Below the pieces are notes generated by a model, which was given only the letters and a program-made list of their open reading frames with translations, was not told the origin of the DNA and ran no database searches. Of a stretch of 64,000 bases of DNA, positions 34,990 through 45,810 are shown one piece after another. Source of the stretch: Utricularia gibba (Eukaryota; Streptophyta; Magnoliopsida; Lamiales; Lentibulariaceae); assembly GCA_002189035.1 (NCBI GenBank), contig NEEC01000024.1:310001-374000 (forward strand). The letters run 5' to 3'. Position numbers and translations under genes: made by a program. Position 1 is the first letter of the stretch, and each line of letters opens with the position of its first letter.

Positions 34990-35400
34990 ATTCTACATCG
35001 GTTATGGATGAGATAGAGGGATAGTTTATATGGAGGGACCTTCACGAATCTTCCATGAGCCATTTTCCTTGAATAGGAAGAATGTAAAACCATGAGGGTT
35101 GGTCATTATATTTGGTGTTAAAGCCAAACTCAGGCTCGTGCCAATGGTGGGATGAGGATGCACTTAGTGAGGATGTTGAGTGTCTAAGAGGGGGAGAAGA
35201 TAAGGGGGAGAAGATAAGGGCAGAGGCATGATGATGCTATCCCACATTGATTACAGATGAAGGAGGGGACATGCTTAAATAGAAGAGTCTTGCTAATCTT
35301 ATATAAGGCATTTTCCCCAGAACAGGAGAACGTAAAATTATAGGGGTTGGGTGCTTGAAGCAGACAATATTGTGCAAGCCATCCACTATCACACACATAA
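34990..35400 (+). repeat. TRIM-like repeats, copies 2 and 3
   Basis: Two further copies of the 33735 unit. 35050-35140 has CCATTTTCCTTGAATAGGAA and TTATATTTGGTGTTAAAGCC. 35240-35395 has TCCCACATTGATTACAGATG, GGCATTTTCCCCAGAACAGG, GTTGGGTGCTTGAAG and GACAATATTGTGCAAGCC. The second is preceded by the TCCCACAT.. lead that begins many plant TRIM LTRs. Confidence 0.5.
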
Positions 35401-38215
35401 TATGTACCTATGACTAGGGTGGAAGTAACACATCAATGCTTGAAATTTTAGTTAAATTGAAGGAAGATCAAAGTATTTCACCTATCTTTATGAACACAAA
35501 AGCTATCTTCTCTTGACAATACATCGAGTATCACTTTGATGTCTATAGTGGAAACCTCCTTACTAGTAAAGGCACATATAAATTTCATGTTCTCAGCATA
35601 AACTACCAAAATATTTGTTGGAATTTTCTGCTTGAGGTTTTGATACCTTGTTTTTCTAATCGCCTTAACTAATATTGACACAATTCTACAACACAAATAA
35701 CAAAACCATTCTATATTAGATATTAGTGAAGGCCACTAACTTGAAATTACAAGTCAATAACAAGGTAGATAAACATCCAATTTTCACTTTAAAAATTACT
35801 ACATCCCAAAATTAAGAATGAGAAATACACAGAAAATGGGCATAAGTTATCACACATAGTGGAAAATGTTCAATTGGGCATTCAGGTAAATTAAGATTAT
35901 GTTAAAACAAAATAACTACACTAGTAAAATCTTAAAATCCATGAAGAGCATAAATAAATTATTATTTGCTCAGCTTGTCATACTCACTCACCACCTCAAA
36001 AATTGATACATGAGGTTGCTACATCATCTATCAAATAAGGAATGAGAACTAAAATGAAAATTTCGAATTGAATATAATTGCATACCAATTATATGAATCA
36101 CAATTGAAATAAAAAAGAAACCTACAACCTACAAAAAGAAAGACTTTCACCACTACTAAAAATATCAATTTACCATCTATCTACTCAACAAGAGTAAATT
36201 GATAATTTATTGTTTGAAGAGTAGAAATGGTGCCTCACTCTTCAACTTGCATTGTTTGGCTTTGGTCGAGAGGTTGTTGGGATGACTAAGGTTAATTGAA
36301 GGAAAAAAAAATTTACTGCATTTTTCAATATATCTTGTTTTGATATATGGGATAGGCAAATGCTCACACCTAGAGAATTGGAGTAGAGAGAAGTTATCAT
36401 GAGATTACTTATTTCATTAAGACTGATGATTGATAAACAATATACAAATAAGCAAGCAATTGTTGGTTATTTGTATGAATCATAGCTTACACTTCGTTCC
36501 TATCCCTCATTGGATAGATCTCTGTCATCGTTCATGCTGGGATTGGGAGGAATTTTCTCATTAATGTTGATCCTCATCATTTCTCCTATCCTAGACCTTT
36601 TTTTCAATTATTTGAGCATCGATAGCTCTCCATGACGAATCACTTAAGTAGAAGATGTTCATGGCTTCCTCTCAAACTATTATTACATTGACTCTCATAC
36701 TAAAAGACCATTTTCCTGGAGTACTCGTTTAACTTCCGATAGTAGGCCTACCTTGTCCTTGGTGCACAACTCCTTGCTTAGCCCTTCGCTTATTCTTCAT
36801 TTTATGGCTGCTTCCAGACATTTTCTCACCTTCTGCTTCTTGGCTTCTATCTCCACGATGCCACCATCCCTATGCTGAATATAGTATTTCTGCCATCCAT
36901 CCATTCAAAATGTAAGAATGACTTCTTAATTATTTAGTGATGTACAAAAGAAGGGGCTCCAATAATGGGACAAGACCAATAAGGTGTATGGGCCAGAGGA
37001 GGAAATTCATGTCAATGAGTGTGCACACTATGTCAAAACATAAGCTTTGATGTGTCTTTGCACTTGAGGTTCACTATTGAGTAATCCTTCTCTGCACATC
37101 ATTCTATCTTAACCTCAAGTCTTGTCCACTCTTCATTTTCATCTTCCAACCGACCTGCCTCATAATCTTTATCCAAAAACATTAACTGATGAAGCTGTCT
37201 ATCAATGTGCATTGATCTAACCGTGAAGCTGGTATGAATTGCAACACAATCATTTCCACAACCGTAGAGGACTCTTCCAAGAGTGATACACATGATGCAT
37301 CATCTACTGCTCTGGTGGTGGCAACATTGTTTACATAGAGTTATGCATGCACTACGGTGATTGTATGTCCATACTTCAGCAGCGATGAGGTTGATGTAGA
37401 GATTTGCTAGAACAACTGAAATATTAGATAGGAGACCAATTCCGTCTCAATCTATCAGCTTAGTGGCATTATAGTCTCCAATTTATTTCACCTCAACCTC
37501 ATCTACAAGCCAACTATTTAGCCCTCCACACGTACCCCTCTAGTCCTAATGCATAACCATTCACAACCTCTTACCTTAGGCACGACACAAAACAGAACGA
37601 ATGTTCAAATGATTTCAAATAGGAAAAACGATAGACATACCTTTTCAATGTGCTCAATAGTCTTTGGTTCAGTGATCTTTTGCCCATCCATATCAATTAA
37701 ACTATCGACAGCGAATGAAGTAAGAAAATGAAACAAGCACTTTCCTTGTTCAAATTTTATGGATTACTTTATTTTTAGAGAGGAGAATATGAATGAACCT
37801 CAACCTTAAGTATACACAAGCTTGCACCAACTACTTGTGACTTGCTAATCTAGAAACATACTGCATATTGGATATTGCAATCTTGTTTCCCATGTTGCAT
37901 CTTTATTTTGATGGAATCACATTCCCTATAATGATGTACATTTTACAATATTGTTCATCAGAAAAAGACGTCTTTTATCAGTCAAATGTAGAGTATTTCT
38001 GACGGTCTTGCATATAGCAAGTTCCTACATATCTACACACTTTTCAAGGGCTGAAAACTAGAAGTAAATTAGCATAATTACCCTAACAAGAATTATATTA
38101 TTCAAATAGCCTATTTGACATTTATTAGTCAAAAGCCTTAATTTGTCAAATAATTTTGTGCAAAATTAGCCTTATTTTGTAAATTTATTTTTTAAATAAT
38201 CCTACTTTTTATATA
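35401..38215. other. Unclassified AT-rich region
   Basis: No gene or transposon domain was recognised in six frames. The longest frames are under 80 codons. 36480-37740 is less AT-rich than its surroundings and could be an old, heavily mutated element, but nothing confirms this. Confidence 0.4.
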
Positions 38216-39346
38216 TGATAAGTGATTTTGTGTCGTTCCAAAATATGTTCTTCCACTACTTTTGAGTGTTATTTTTACTTATCTTAGACCCTACTTTCTC
38301 ATTATTCTCAATTGATTTTGCATCTTTCACACTACTTTGATCTTTTTGGAGAGAAAGTGTATTTTGTGGATTTTTAGGGTACTTTTGGATCAATTTGAGA
38401 AGAAATCAAGACCCACCAAATTATGGACTTGATGGGCCACAAATCTCAACCTAAGATTCGGTCCACGATTCGTGGATTAGATAGAGATATGAAGAAGATC
38501 TTCAAAGATTTGAATAAAAGATTTGGATAGAAGATCTTCTCCAATCCCATCGAATAAGCTCAATACGAAGGCTTGGATTACTCTCCTATAAATACCCTAC
38601 CCTCTCAACCAATAGAAACGTCTTTGACCACTTTTACTTTGAATCTTTCCTATTTTTGTGTCTATTTTCATGTTAGAGTCGAGTCTGCGCGTGTAGGCGC
38701 TTGCGGCTGAGTATCTGCGGTGAAATCTTGCTGGGACAAGTCCTGCGCGTATGACTGTTTTACTATGTTTTTCGACATTTAAATTGAGGTTTGATTATGT
38801 TTTTCGCAACGTTTTCTTTACCAACGTGCTGTTTAGTACCATACAACCCTAAGGGAGTGTGGGAGAATCAAAGGTTGGCCTCAAGCATCTAAGGAGAAGT
38901 GCTCAATCGGACATCGTTGGTAAGGCACATTCTGTCTAATCTGTCTGCGAGGTGTGAGGTGTAGGGGTTAGATTTGGGTGTGGGGAAAACATGGGTTATC
39001 AAAAGAGGTGAAATGGCTCTGGTGGCGTGGTTGATTCCATAATCCCACAAAACAAGGGACGGTGCTATAACGGTCACCGAGTAGCACTACTTTAGAATAA
39101 CACCCCAGAGCTTGCGCAAGTAGGTCAGTTTTCAAGGTTTGCACACATGCAAGGGCGAGTTTTGAATAAGGTGAATCCTGGATCTAAAGCCAATTTTTTT
39201 GTTGTTTTTAAAACCAAATCTTTCTTTTGTTTTTATTCTTTTTTCAGTCTTTTTTTGAAAAGAAAATTCCAATAACAATTCCCTATGGATACGATCTTAT
39301 TTTATTACTTCGACAGTTTCTGTGTACTTGCAGAATCACCATCAAT
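38216..39346 (+). mobile_element. Probable gypsy LTR (plus strand)
   Basis: The block carries a TATA box with C-rich downstream text (CTATAAATACCCTACCCTCT, 38586-38605). Near its end is the conserved lead AATTCCCTATGGATACGATC, then CTGTGTACTTGCAGAATCACCATCA, the normal 3-prime end of many plant gypsy LTRs. The left end (TGATAAGTGATTTTG near 38216) is a guess. No primer site follows, so it may be a solo or truncated LTR. Confidence 0.55.
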
Positions 39347-39501
39347 ATATAATATACAAAACATATTTCACATAATAAAATTAATTAATTAATTATACAA
39401 ATACATAATTCAAATATAAATATAAATACATGTATTTAAAATTCAATTGAAATATTAAAATATCAATGAACCATACAAATGCATAAATCGTATAAAATCA
39501 T

Positions 39502-39665
39502 GGTTGCATGTCATTTCTTCAACAAATTTTAATTATGAAAAACGTAAAATAAAAATAAAGCATAGTACGAGCGTCAATCTCAGGGAGTTGAGTTTTGGAA
39601 AAAGTATTTTATACTGAACTTTTACAAATTGTCACGGGTTTATAAAAGGGGGTTTTTTAAACATA
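39502..39665 (-). mobile_element. 3-prime LTR remnant
   Basis: GTTGCATGTCATTTCTTCAA, then CAAATTTTAATTATGAAAAACGT and CATAGTACGAGCGT..GGGAGTTGAGTTTTG, correspond block by block to the inner end of the 5-prime LTR at 44501-44665. Similarity ends abruptly near 39665, so about 1.1 kb of LTR has been lost. Confidence 0.8.
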
Positions 39666-39677
39666 TAAATAAAAACA

Positions 39678-39881
39678 CTAAAATGTCCTCAATTGATGCC
39701 CATTGACCTTGATGTTTTTTGCTATCTCAAATGAACATATAACAACAACACTAGAAGGAAAAACATACACAATTTCATAAGGTCCAAGCCATATAGAACA
39801 CAATTTTCCTAAAAAGAGTTTCAAGGTAGTGTCAAATAAGAGAACTTTTTGACCAAATAAAAATTGATTCTCATGCAACAT
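39678..39881 (-). pseudogene. Gypsy integrase C-terminus
   Basis: LFGQKVLLFDTTLKLFLGKL, CSIWLGPYEIVYVFPSSVVV and IKVNGHQLRTF correspond to the consensus end of gypsy integrase (KVLL..SRLRLFPGKLRSRW.GP, VNGQRLK). It continues the integrase at 40146-40957 after a region with stops. Confidence 0.85.
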
Positions 39882-40145
39882 ACTGTCGTGGAAGCATTTT
39901 ACCTTTTATTTGTGCAGAAGCTAGTTGGTGTAGGCATGAAGGTGAATTTCTTCCAGCTCATTCAAGTCGAAAAGTTTGTTCTCTCTAGCTTGGTCGCTAG
40001 TTCAGGTTGCATGACTTGATGGCCCAATATGTCATGTGATGAAGTTCAAGGGGAAGATGATCATGTGGTATGGAGACATTCCTATGGGATTCCTATAAGC
40101 AGTACGGTATGCCCATAGTGCATCATTGAGCCTTAAGTTCCAATC

Positions 40146-40957
40146 TCACATATTTGAGTTCACGGTCTGTGTCAAGATTCTCTTCACTTCTCTATTTGAT
40201 ATTTCTGCAATGCCATTTATTTGAGGATGTCTAGCTGTAGATAGACGGTGGGTTACTCCATACTTGGCCAGTGCACTCTTCATGGCATTATTCACAAAAT
40301 AGGTGCCACAGTTAGAGACAATGATTTTGAGGTGTCCAAACCGTGGGATCAAGATAGTGGTCAAGAAGTGTTCCATGGTTTTTGTATCATCTCTTTCACA
40401 AGCAATGGCTTCCACCCATTTAGAAACATAACCCACGGCAAGTCAAATGCAGAGTTTCCCTTACAACGGAGGAAGTGGTCCCATAAAGTCGATGCACCAT
40501 GCATCAAAGATCTCACATATGATAATGAGTTGAAGGGGCATTTGATCCTTGTACCCTAGATTTCCTTCTCTTTGATAATTTGGACACGCCTTGCAATGAA
40601 GGTAGGCATCCTTGAATATTGTAGGCCATATCCAGCTTCCAAGACATTCTTTGCAGTGATTTTTGAACCACAAGGTAACTCATGGCAATGTGAGAGAATA
40701 GATTGCACTTCATCTTGGGGGATGCATCTCCTAATAATCCGATCAACATCAATTTTCCAAAGATATGAATCGTCCCAGATGAAATTTTGGCTGTCACTTC
40801 TCAGTTTCTCTTTCTGGTAGTGATGGAAATCTGAAGGAAATTGTCCAGTCACTAAATAATTTACAATGTCAATGTACCTGGGACTTTCTTCATGGATCAT
40901 AAATAAGTGTTCGTATGGGAAGCTATCAGTGTACCAAGGACTGTTGTCATGGATCAT
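40146..40957 (-). pseudogene. Gypsy integrase zinc region and core
   Basis: From 40957 downward: YLVTGQFPSDFHHYQKEKL, RIIRRCIPQDEVQSILSHCH (His region of the HHCC finger), then in the next frame LHCKACPNYQREGNL (Cys region), FDAWCIDFMGPLPPL with the first catalytic Asp, and, at 40436-40146, GYVSKWVEAIACE, KIIVSNCGTYFVNNAM and HPQINGIAEISNREVKRIL with the catalytic Glu. The second catalytic Asp is replaced by Asn in VSNCGT, so the enzyme would be inactive even without its frameshifts. Confidence 0.85.
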
Positions 40958-41350
40958 GAATACCTTGTTCTATCATGAAGTGACATTTCTCATAATTCAT
41001 AACAAGGTTAGTCTCCACACAACGCTTCAAAATAAAAGACAAGTTAGCAAGGCATTTATCAAAACTATTTGCATAAAGCATGAAGTCATCAATAAAAACC
41101 TCAATGATATTTTCAACATATTTAGAAAAAATACTAATCATGCATCTTTGAAATGTTGCTAGTAAATTACATATTTCAAAAGACATTTTATGATAAGAAA
41201 AAATACCAAAAGGGCAAATAGAAACGACCATTTCTGGAAACCGAAGTAACCATCCAAGTAGCAATGGTCACTCCTTTCAGCAAGTCTTTTTAGCATATGG
41301 TCAATGAATGGAATTGGGTAGTGGTCCTTCTTGGTGGCTATGTTCAACTT
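40947..41350 (-). pseudogene. Gypsy reverse transcriptase, deleted
   Basis: KDHYPIPFIDHMLKRLAERS and CYLDGYFGF, then after a small deletion CPFGIFSYHKMSFEICNLLA, FQRCMISIFSKYVENIIEVF and IDDFMLYANSF (YMDD-type box read as FIDD), ending RCVETNLVMNYEKCHFMIEQ. Immediately after this the sequence changes to integrase lead, so the RT connection and the whole RNase H are gone. Confidence 0.88.
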
Positions 41351-42411
41351 TCAGTAATCAATAGACATTCGCCAGTCATTTTGCACTCTAGGAGGTAGGA
41401 GTTCCCCTTGGTCATTGGCCATGACTGTGATCCCAGTTTTCTTCGGGACGACCTGCACACAGCAAACATATGCACTATCAGAAATAGGATAAATTATACC
41501 GACAGTCAACAACTTCAGAAATTAGGGGCATCAATTTCCTTTGAGGTTGGAAAATTAGCTTTGTTCCCTCCTCTAAATAAATGCGGTGAGTGCATATGGA
41601 GGTGCTTATTCCTTCGATACCCACCAATGTCCATCCAATTACTTGTTTGTGCTCTTGGAGCACACTCTAGAGTTTTCCCTCCTATTCCAGAATTAGTGTA
41701 CTAGAGATAATAACAGGGTAAAATTTTATTCTCGCCAAGAAATAAATACTTTAAATGCTCAAACAAGGTTTTTAATTCTAATAATGGGGCATGAATAATA
41801 GAAGGAATCAACTATTTCTCAGGCATTTCCAAACTCAGAAAAGCAATATTAGAAAATTCAAGTGTCTAAGGAAAATAATCCAGATAATTCAAAAGTTGAG
41901 GGTCAAAAAATGAAATACTATTAGAATCAAAGTTTTTTATAATTTACGTGAGCAAGGGATCTTGCTTATGGATCATTCCTAAGTGTTTTACATTGACATT
42001 GAACAACTCTCATTGATCTGGTTCAGGTACTACATGGCTTTGTCCAGGCTGAAGTCCAGCACATGTCCATCAAATTGTAGAGAGATTGTGCGAGCTTGGA
42101 CATCAATTTTGGTACCTACGGTAGCCATAAACGGTCATCCCAAAATGATGGACTCCGAAATCATGGAGTTTTCACTCTCCATGGGAATAACTAAAAAGTT
42201 AGTAGGAAAAATCAAATCTTATCATGAACAAACACGTCATCAACTCTAGCATCAAGCTAAACATGTGATCTATCAGCTAATTGACAAACAACGCTAGTAG
42301 GCTCAAATTTACCTAGTTTGGAAGCAAGAAAAAGATAAAGAGACCTAAGCATAACATTAACCGATGCATCTAAATGACACAAGGCAACTGAAATTTTTGT
42401 TTCACCAATAG
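41351..42411 (-). pseudogene. Gypsy protease and PR-RT linker (degenerate)
   Basis: Lies between RT and gag. On the minus strand, sequence near 41470-41700 reads LQEHKQVIGWTLVGIEGIST, IYLEEGTKLIFQPQRKL, the conserved segment just before RT. 42050-42250 shows a protease-like LDVRVDD..., SHHFGMTVYGYR (eroded ILGRPF block). Stops are frequent. Confidence 0.7.
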
Positions 42412-44090
42412 TCATAGGAATGGAAAACAAGCCGGATCCTTACACTTTCTTGGAATTCGTCTTTGAATGATTGTTGAAATATTTTCAGTCAAGGGAATCA
42501 CTTCCTCCACTTTTGTCTTCTTCTTGAGGTCACACAAGTCTTTCAACATTTTTGCATTCTTAGGCACTTGATTGATCATGTCTAGCAAGGGGACATTCAC
42601 GTTGACCTTCTTCATCATCTCCATGAATGCCTTCAGTTCACATTTTTCCTTGCTCTTCCTTCGAAGTCTTATAGGAAATGGAGGTGGAATCACTAGAGAC
42701 TTAGGTTGATCAACTTCTTGCATGTCCCTCTCTTTAACTTCTTTAGATGGCTTGATCATATCAATATTATGGACTGGAGAACTATCTGGATTCTTACAAA
42801 TAATCTCTTCATCCACATCATCATCACAGTCCAAGACTTCTAATTCATTTTCTTTAGACCTACCCACCTTAGTCATGAACCCTAGGTAAAGGTCTAGAAG
42901 ATCCTTTCCACTTCTTAAAGATATTGCATTGATATGCTCCAGCTGGGTGATTTGAGTTTGCATGCTTGTGATTCGTACATCCATGTCTTTTTTTAGCAGT
43001 AGGCATTTTGATGGTGTTCTCGACAAGGGACTTCACCATTGACTCCAGATTATGATTTGACTGATAAGGAATGAGAAGTTGCTTTAGAGGTCCAGTGATT
43101 TGTAGAGGTTGAGGCGGAGTAGTGAGAGTTTTCTGAGGAACAGCAAACAAGTTCCCTAGTGATAGTGCTAGACCAAGAGGCACTGGTTGTCTCTAGTGGA
43201 AACTAGGGTGATCTCTTCTCAGCATCTGTTAGTTTCCGTAGTTGTAGGTTCCTCATTGGTTCTAGTAGAATGTGTTCACTTCTTCTATTGGCATCTCATT
43301 AACTATGGGTCTTGGATCAAAATGATGGGAGGTTGAAGATCCTTGATACCTTCCTTATTGTTGGAGAAGTGATTGGAAGATAAGCTTCAAGGTATCACTC
43401 ATGACAACAAGTTGAGTTAAAACTTAAGAGTTGTCCATTTCATGCACTAATATTATTCGCTGGGTTCCTCCAGGTGATCGATATGACTGGTCATATCGGC
43501 TAGATGTGGAATTGGAATTAGCAACCATTTGTTCAATATATCTTTGGGCATCAGCACTATGGCAGTTCTATAGTAATGACCTATTATAAGCGGCATTCAT
43601 TTGTCCTCTAATCATGGGGGTCAATCCTTCATAAAAATGCTACAAGATTTCACCTTTAGTAAGTCCATGATGCGGATAAGTGTTGCAGATCTGGTTGAAT
43701 CAATGATAATACTCCTACAAATTCTCTCCTTCACTTTGTAGCATGAGGGCTAAAGTTCACTTTGTAGGAAGGCTCTTCCTAGGGGTGCATATCGATCAAG
43801 AAATTTTTGTACCATTTGTTCCTAGGCAGCAATAGAGGAAGGAGGGAGTCCCTACAGCCACTCCAAGGCTCACTTAGTGAGTTTGAAAGGCAAGACCCGC
43901 AACTTGAATTGGTTCTCTGTTGCACCTTTTAGATGCATGGATGCACAAGCCATGTTTAACTCTCTAAGATGATGATTTTGGTTGCTATTCTCTCTCCCAG
44001 CAAACTTAGTAACTATCTGGAACAAATATCGACATAGCTCAAAGTCCTCTTCCACATCAAAAATGATGCAAAAGTGGTCGATCAGCATGG
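42412..44090 (-). pseudogene. Gypsy gag
   Basis: Nearly continuous gag with a few stops. N-terminal part: ELNMACASMHLKGATENQFK and LRVLPFKLTK, then EWL.GLPPSSIAA and EQMVQKFLDRYAP (the DWL.SLPPGSI.TW..M capsid core). Middle: EQMVANSNSTSSRYDQ and a Gln/Pro-rich stretch. C-terminal part, open over 43026-42412: LEHINAISLRSGKDLLDLYL, QPKSLVIPPPFPIRLRRKSK, LDMINQVPKNAKMLKDLCDL. The same C-terminal region occurs on the plus strand at 32935-33733, showing two related elements in opposite orientation. Confidence 0.88.
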
Positions 44091-44476
44091 TTTGTAGTGA
44101 TTTCTTCTTTAATTATCCTTAGTGTTGGGCCACAATTAACGATCGAAAGAATTGCAAAATTTGAGGATGATGTTGCTTCTGTTCTCCATGAACCATGGGG
44201 ACTCCAGTGGGTGGTTGAACAACTATTTCTTTGTCCGTAGAAGAACTGGAAGTTAGTTCTCACTTTTTCACCAGAAATGTGCACTCAATCTCCGTATCTA
44301 AGGGACACAAGATTTTTTGGTATGATCTCAAGCTTCGGTGGCCCTTTGGTGGAGATGATTGCATTAAAATAGAAAAACATAGCAGCAAAATAGAAACAAA
44401 AGACAAACAAGAGGAAATAAGGAAAAGGAAAAGAAAAAGAAAAATTATACATACAATAAACACAAAAATACACAAC
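44091..44476 (-). other. Untranslated leader of the gypsy element
   Basis: Between the primer site and gag. Shares ordered blocks with 28225-28512 in opposite orientation. 44380-44460 is an A-rich purine tract on the plus strand. Confidence 0.65.
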
Positions 44477-44497
44477 TCCCCGACAACTGTGCCAAAA
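44477..44497 (-). other. Primer-binding site, tRNA-Asp type
   Basis: The minus strand reads TTTGGCACAGTTGTCGGGGA directly after the LTR end at 44501. Athila/Tat elements have TGGCGCCGTTGCCGGGGA here, complementary to the 3-prime end of tRNA-Asp. The site is recognisable with a few substitutions. Confidence 0.75.
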
Positions 44498-44500
44498 ATT

Positions 44501-45810
44501 TGTTGCGTATCGTTTCCTCAACAAATTTTAATTATAAAAAATGTAAAACACAAATAAAACATAGTACGAGTGTTGATCTAAGAGAGTTGAGTTTTGCGAA
44601 AAATGTTTTGTGCTGAACTTTTACAAATTATCATGGGTTTGTAAAAGGGAGTTTTTGAAATACAGAAATAAAACATACAATGCAAGTAATGGACCTTGAC
44701 TAAGGAAAGGAGTTCTTGAGAATTAGATTCTATTTCCTCCTTTTTTCTATCATTGCCTCTGCTTTCACTGATTCCTTCCGAATAACTAGTTATAGAAGTA
44801 AGGAATAGTCTACTCTCCCTTTCACTCTGATTGACAACGAGGCACGGGAATAACCTCATATGATCTCCCCTTAGACAATTGAGAGGACAAGAGGATTGTC
44901 GTCGATTGACCTCAAAACTGAATTCGTGTGTCGAGCTATTACCAATGGCCAATGGTGGGTATGAGGTCACTATCGCGGTATTCCGGTCACAAACAATTCG
45001 CTATCTTCCTCGAACCAATAGGGTTGAAGATGGTATTCTTCACCTTGTTCTTTGTCAAAATCCATGAGGAGTGGCCTGCTATTCATGGACTATGATAAGG
45101 AACCGTTACAGAAAGACTACATATGATACGTGGAAATACATGAAATCCAAAAGTCATTCAGCAAAGAACCGAGACTGATGCTCAAGACGAGGAAGTAAAC
45201 TTCATATATTCGCAAAAACTAAAAAGGTTTATCTACGAAAGACCATGAAAACAGGAAATAAAAACAGAAAGTTAAAGTGTTCTTCTTCCATTGGTGGAGA
45301 GGAAAGAACAACTTCAAGTGTCCAAAAGTCAGGTGGAAAATGATGTGATTCAAATTGTTCCAACTTTCTTTTAATTCATTCCCACGTGTATTTAACTTAC
45401 TCTACTCTATTTCCATCATTCTTTTTGTCTTGTATGTACAGTCAACTTTCTCATGCGTGCAATTAAGCATTTAATCATTACTGTAGACTTTGACATGTCG
45501 TAAGTCTGAAGTCTTGAGTAATGTCAGTCTTCTACCCACAATAGATCCAAATTATGTACAAATCACAAAATGTGAGTGTTTAATCTCCTAGAAATTTCCT
45601 ATATTACTCCAAGACTGCCTCTTGATACTTTAGATGAAAATACACAAAAAAAAACAATAAAAATATATACAAATAACAATAATAGAATTTTTCTAATAAA
45701 ATAAAATATTTATCAATATAACTCATAATTCGGATGAATTAATCCTAAATTAATACATAATAATACATAATAAATAAGTAAAAAATGACACTTTAGAATC
45801 ATAGTGTTAA
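44501..45810 (-). mobile_element. 5-prime LTR of the Athila/Tat element
   Basis: The inner end is TGTTGCGTATCGTTTCCTCA on the plus strand (LTR end ..ACGCAACA on the minus strand). The outer end lies near AATGACACTT at 45787-45796, where the expected TTAACA is disrupted. It is similar along its length to the solo LTR at 11840-13148, with matching blocks such as AACTAGTTATAG, GGCACGGGAATA and TACCAATGGCCAATGG. Confidence 0.85.

Larger units (their letters stand above)
39502..45810 (-). mobile_element. Athila/Tat-type Ty3/gypsy retrotransposon, internally deleted
   Basis: Minus-strand element with its 5-prime LTR at 44501-45810, then primer site, leader, gag, protease/linker, reverse transcriptase, integrase, and a 164-bp remnant of the 3-prime LTR at 39502-39665. 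Two internal deletions are evident: RNase H is absent between RT and integrase (near 40950), and the end of pol joins directly to a truncated 3-prime LTR, removing any extra ORF and most of that LTR. All genes contain stops. No 5-bp target duplication could be recognised. Confidence 0.85.

Noticed and set aside
37099-37293. 64-codon minus-strand frame in unclassified DNA
   Set aside because: No recognisable domain, no neighbouring element structure.
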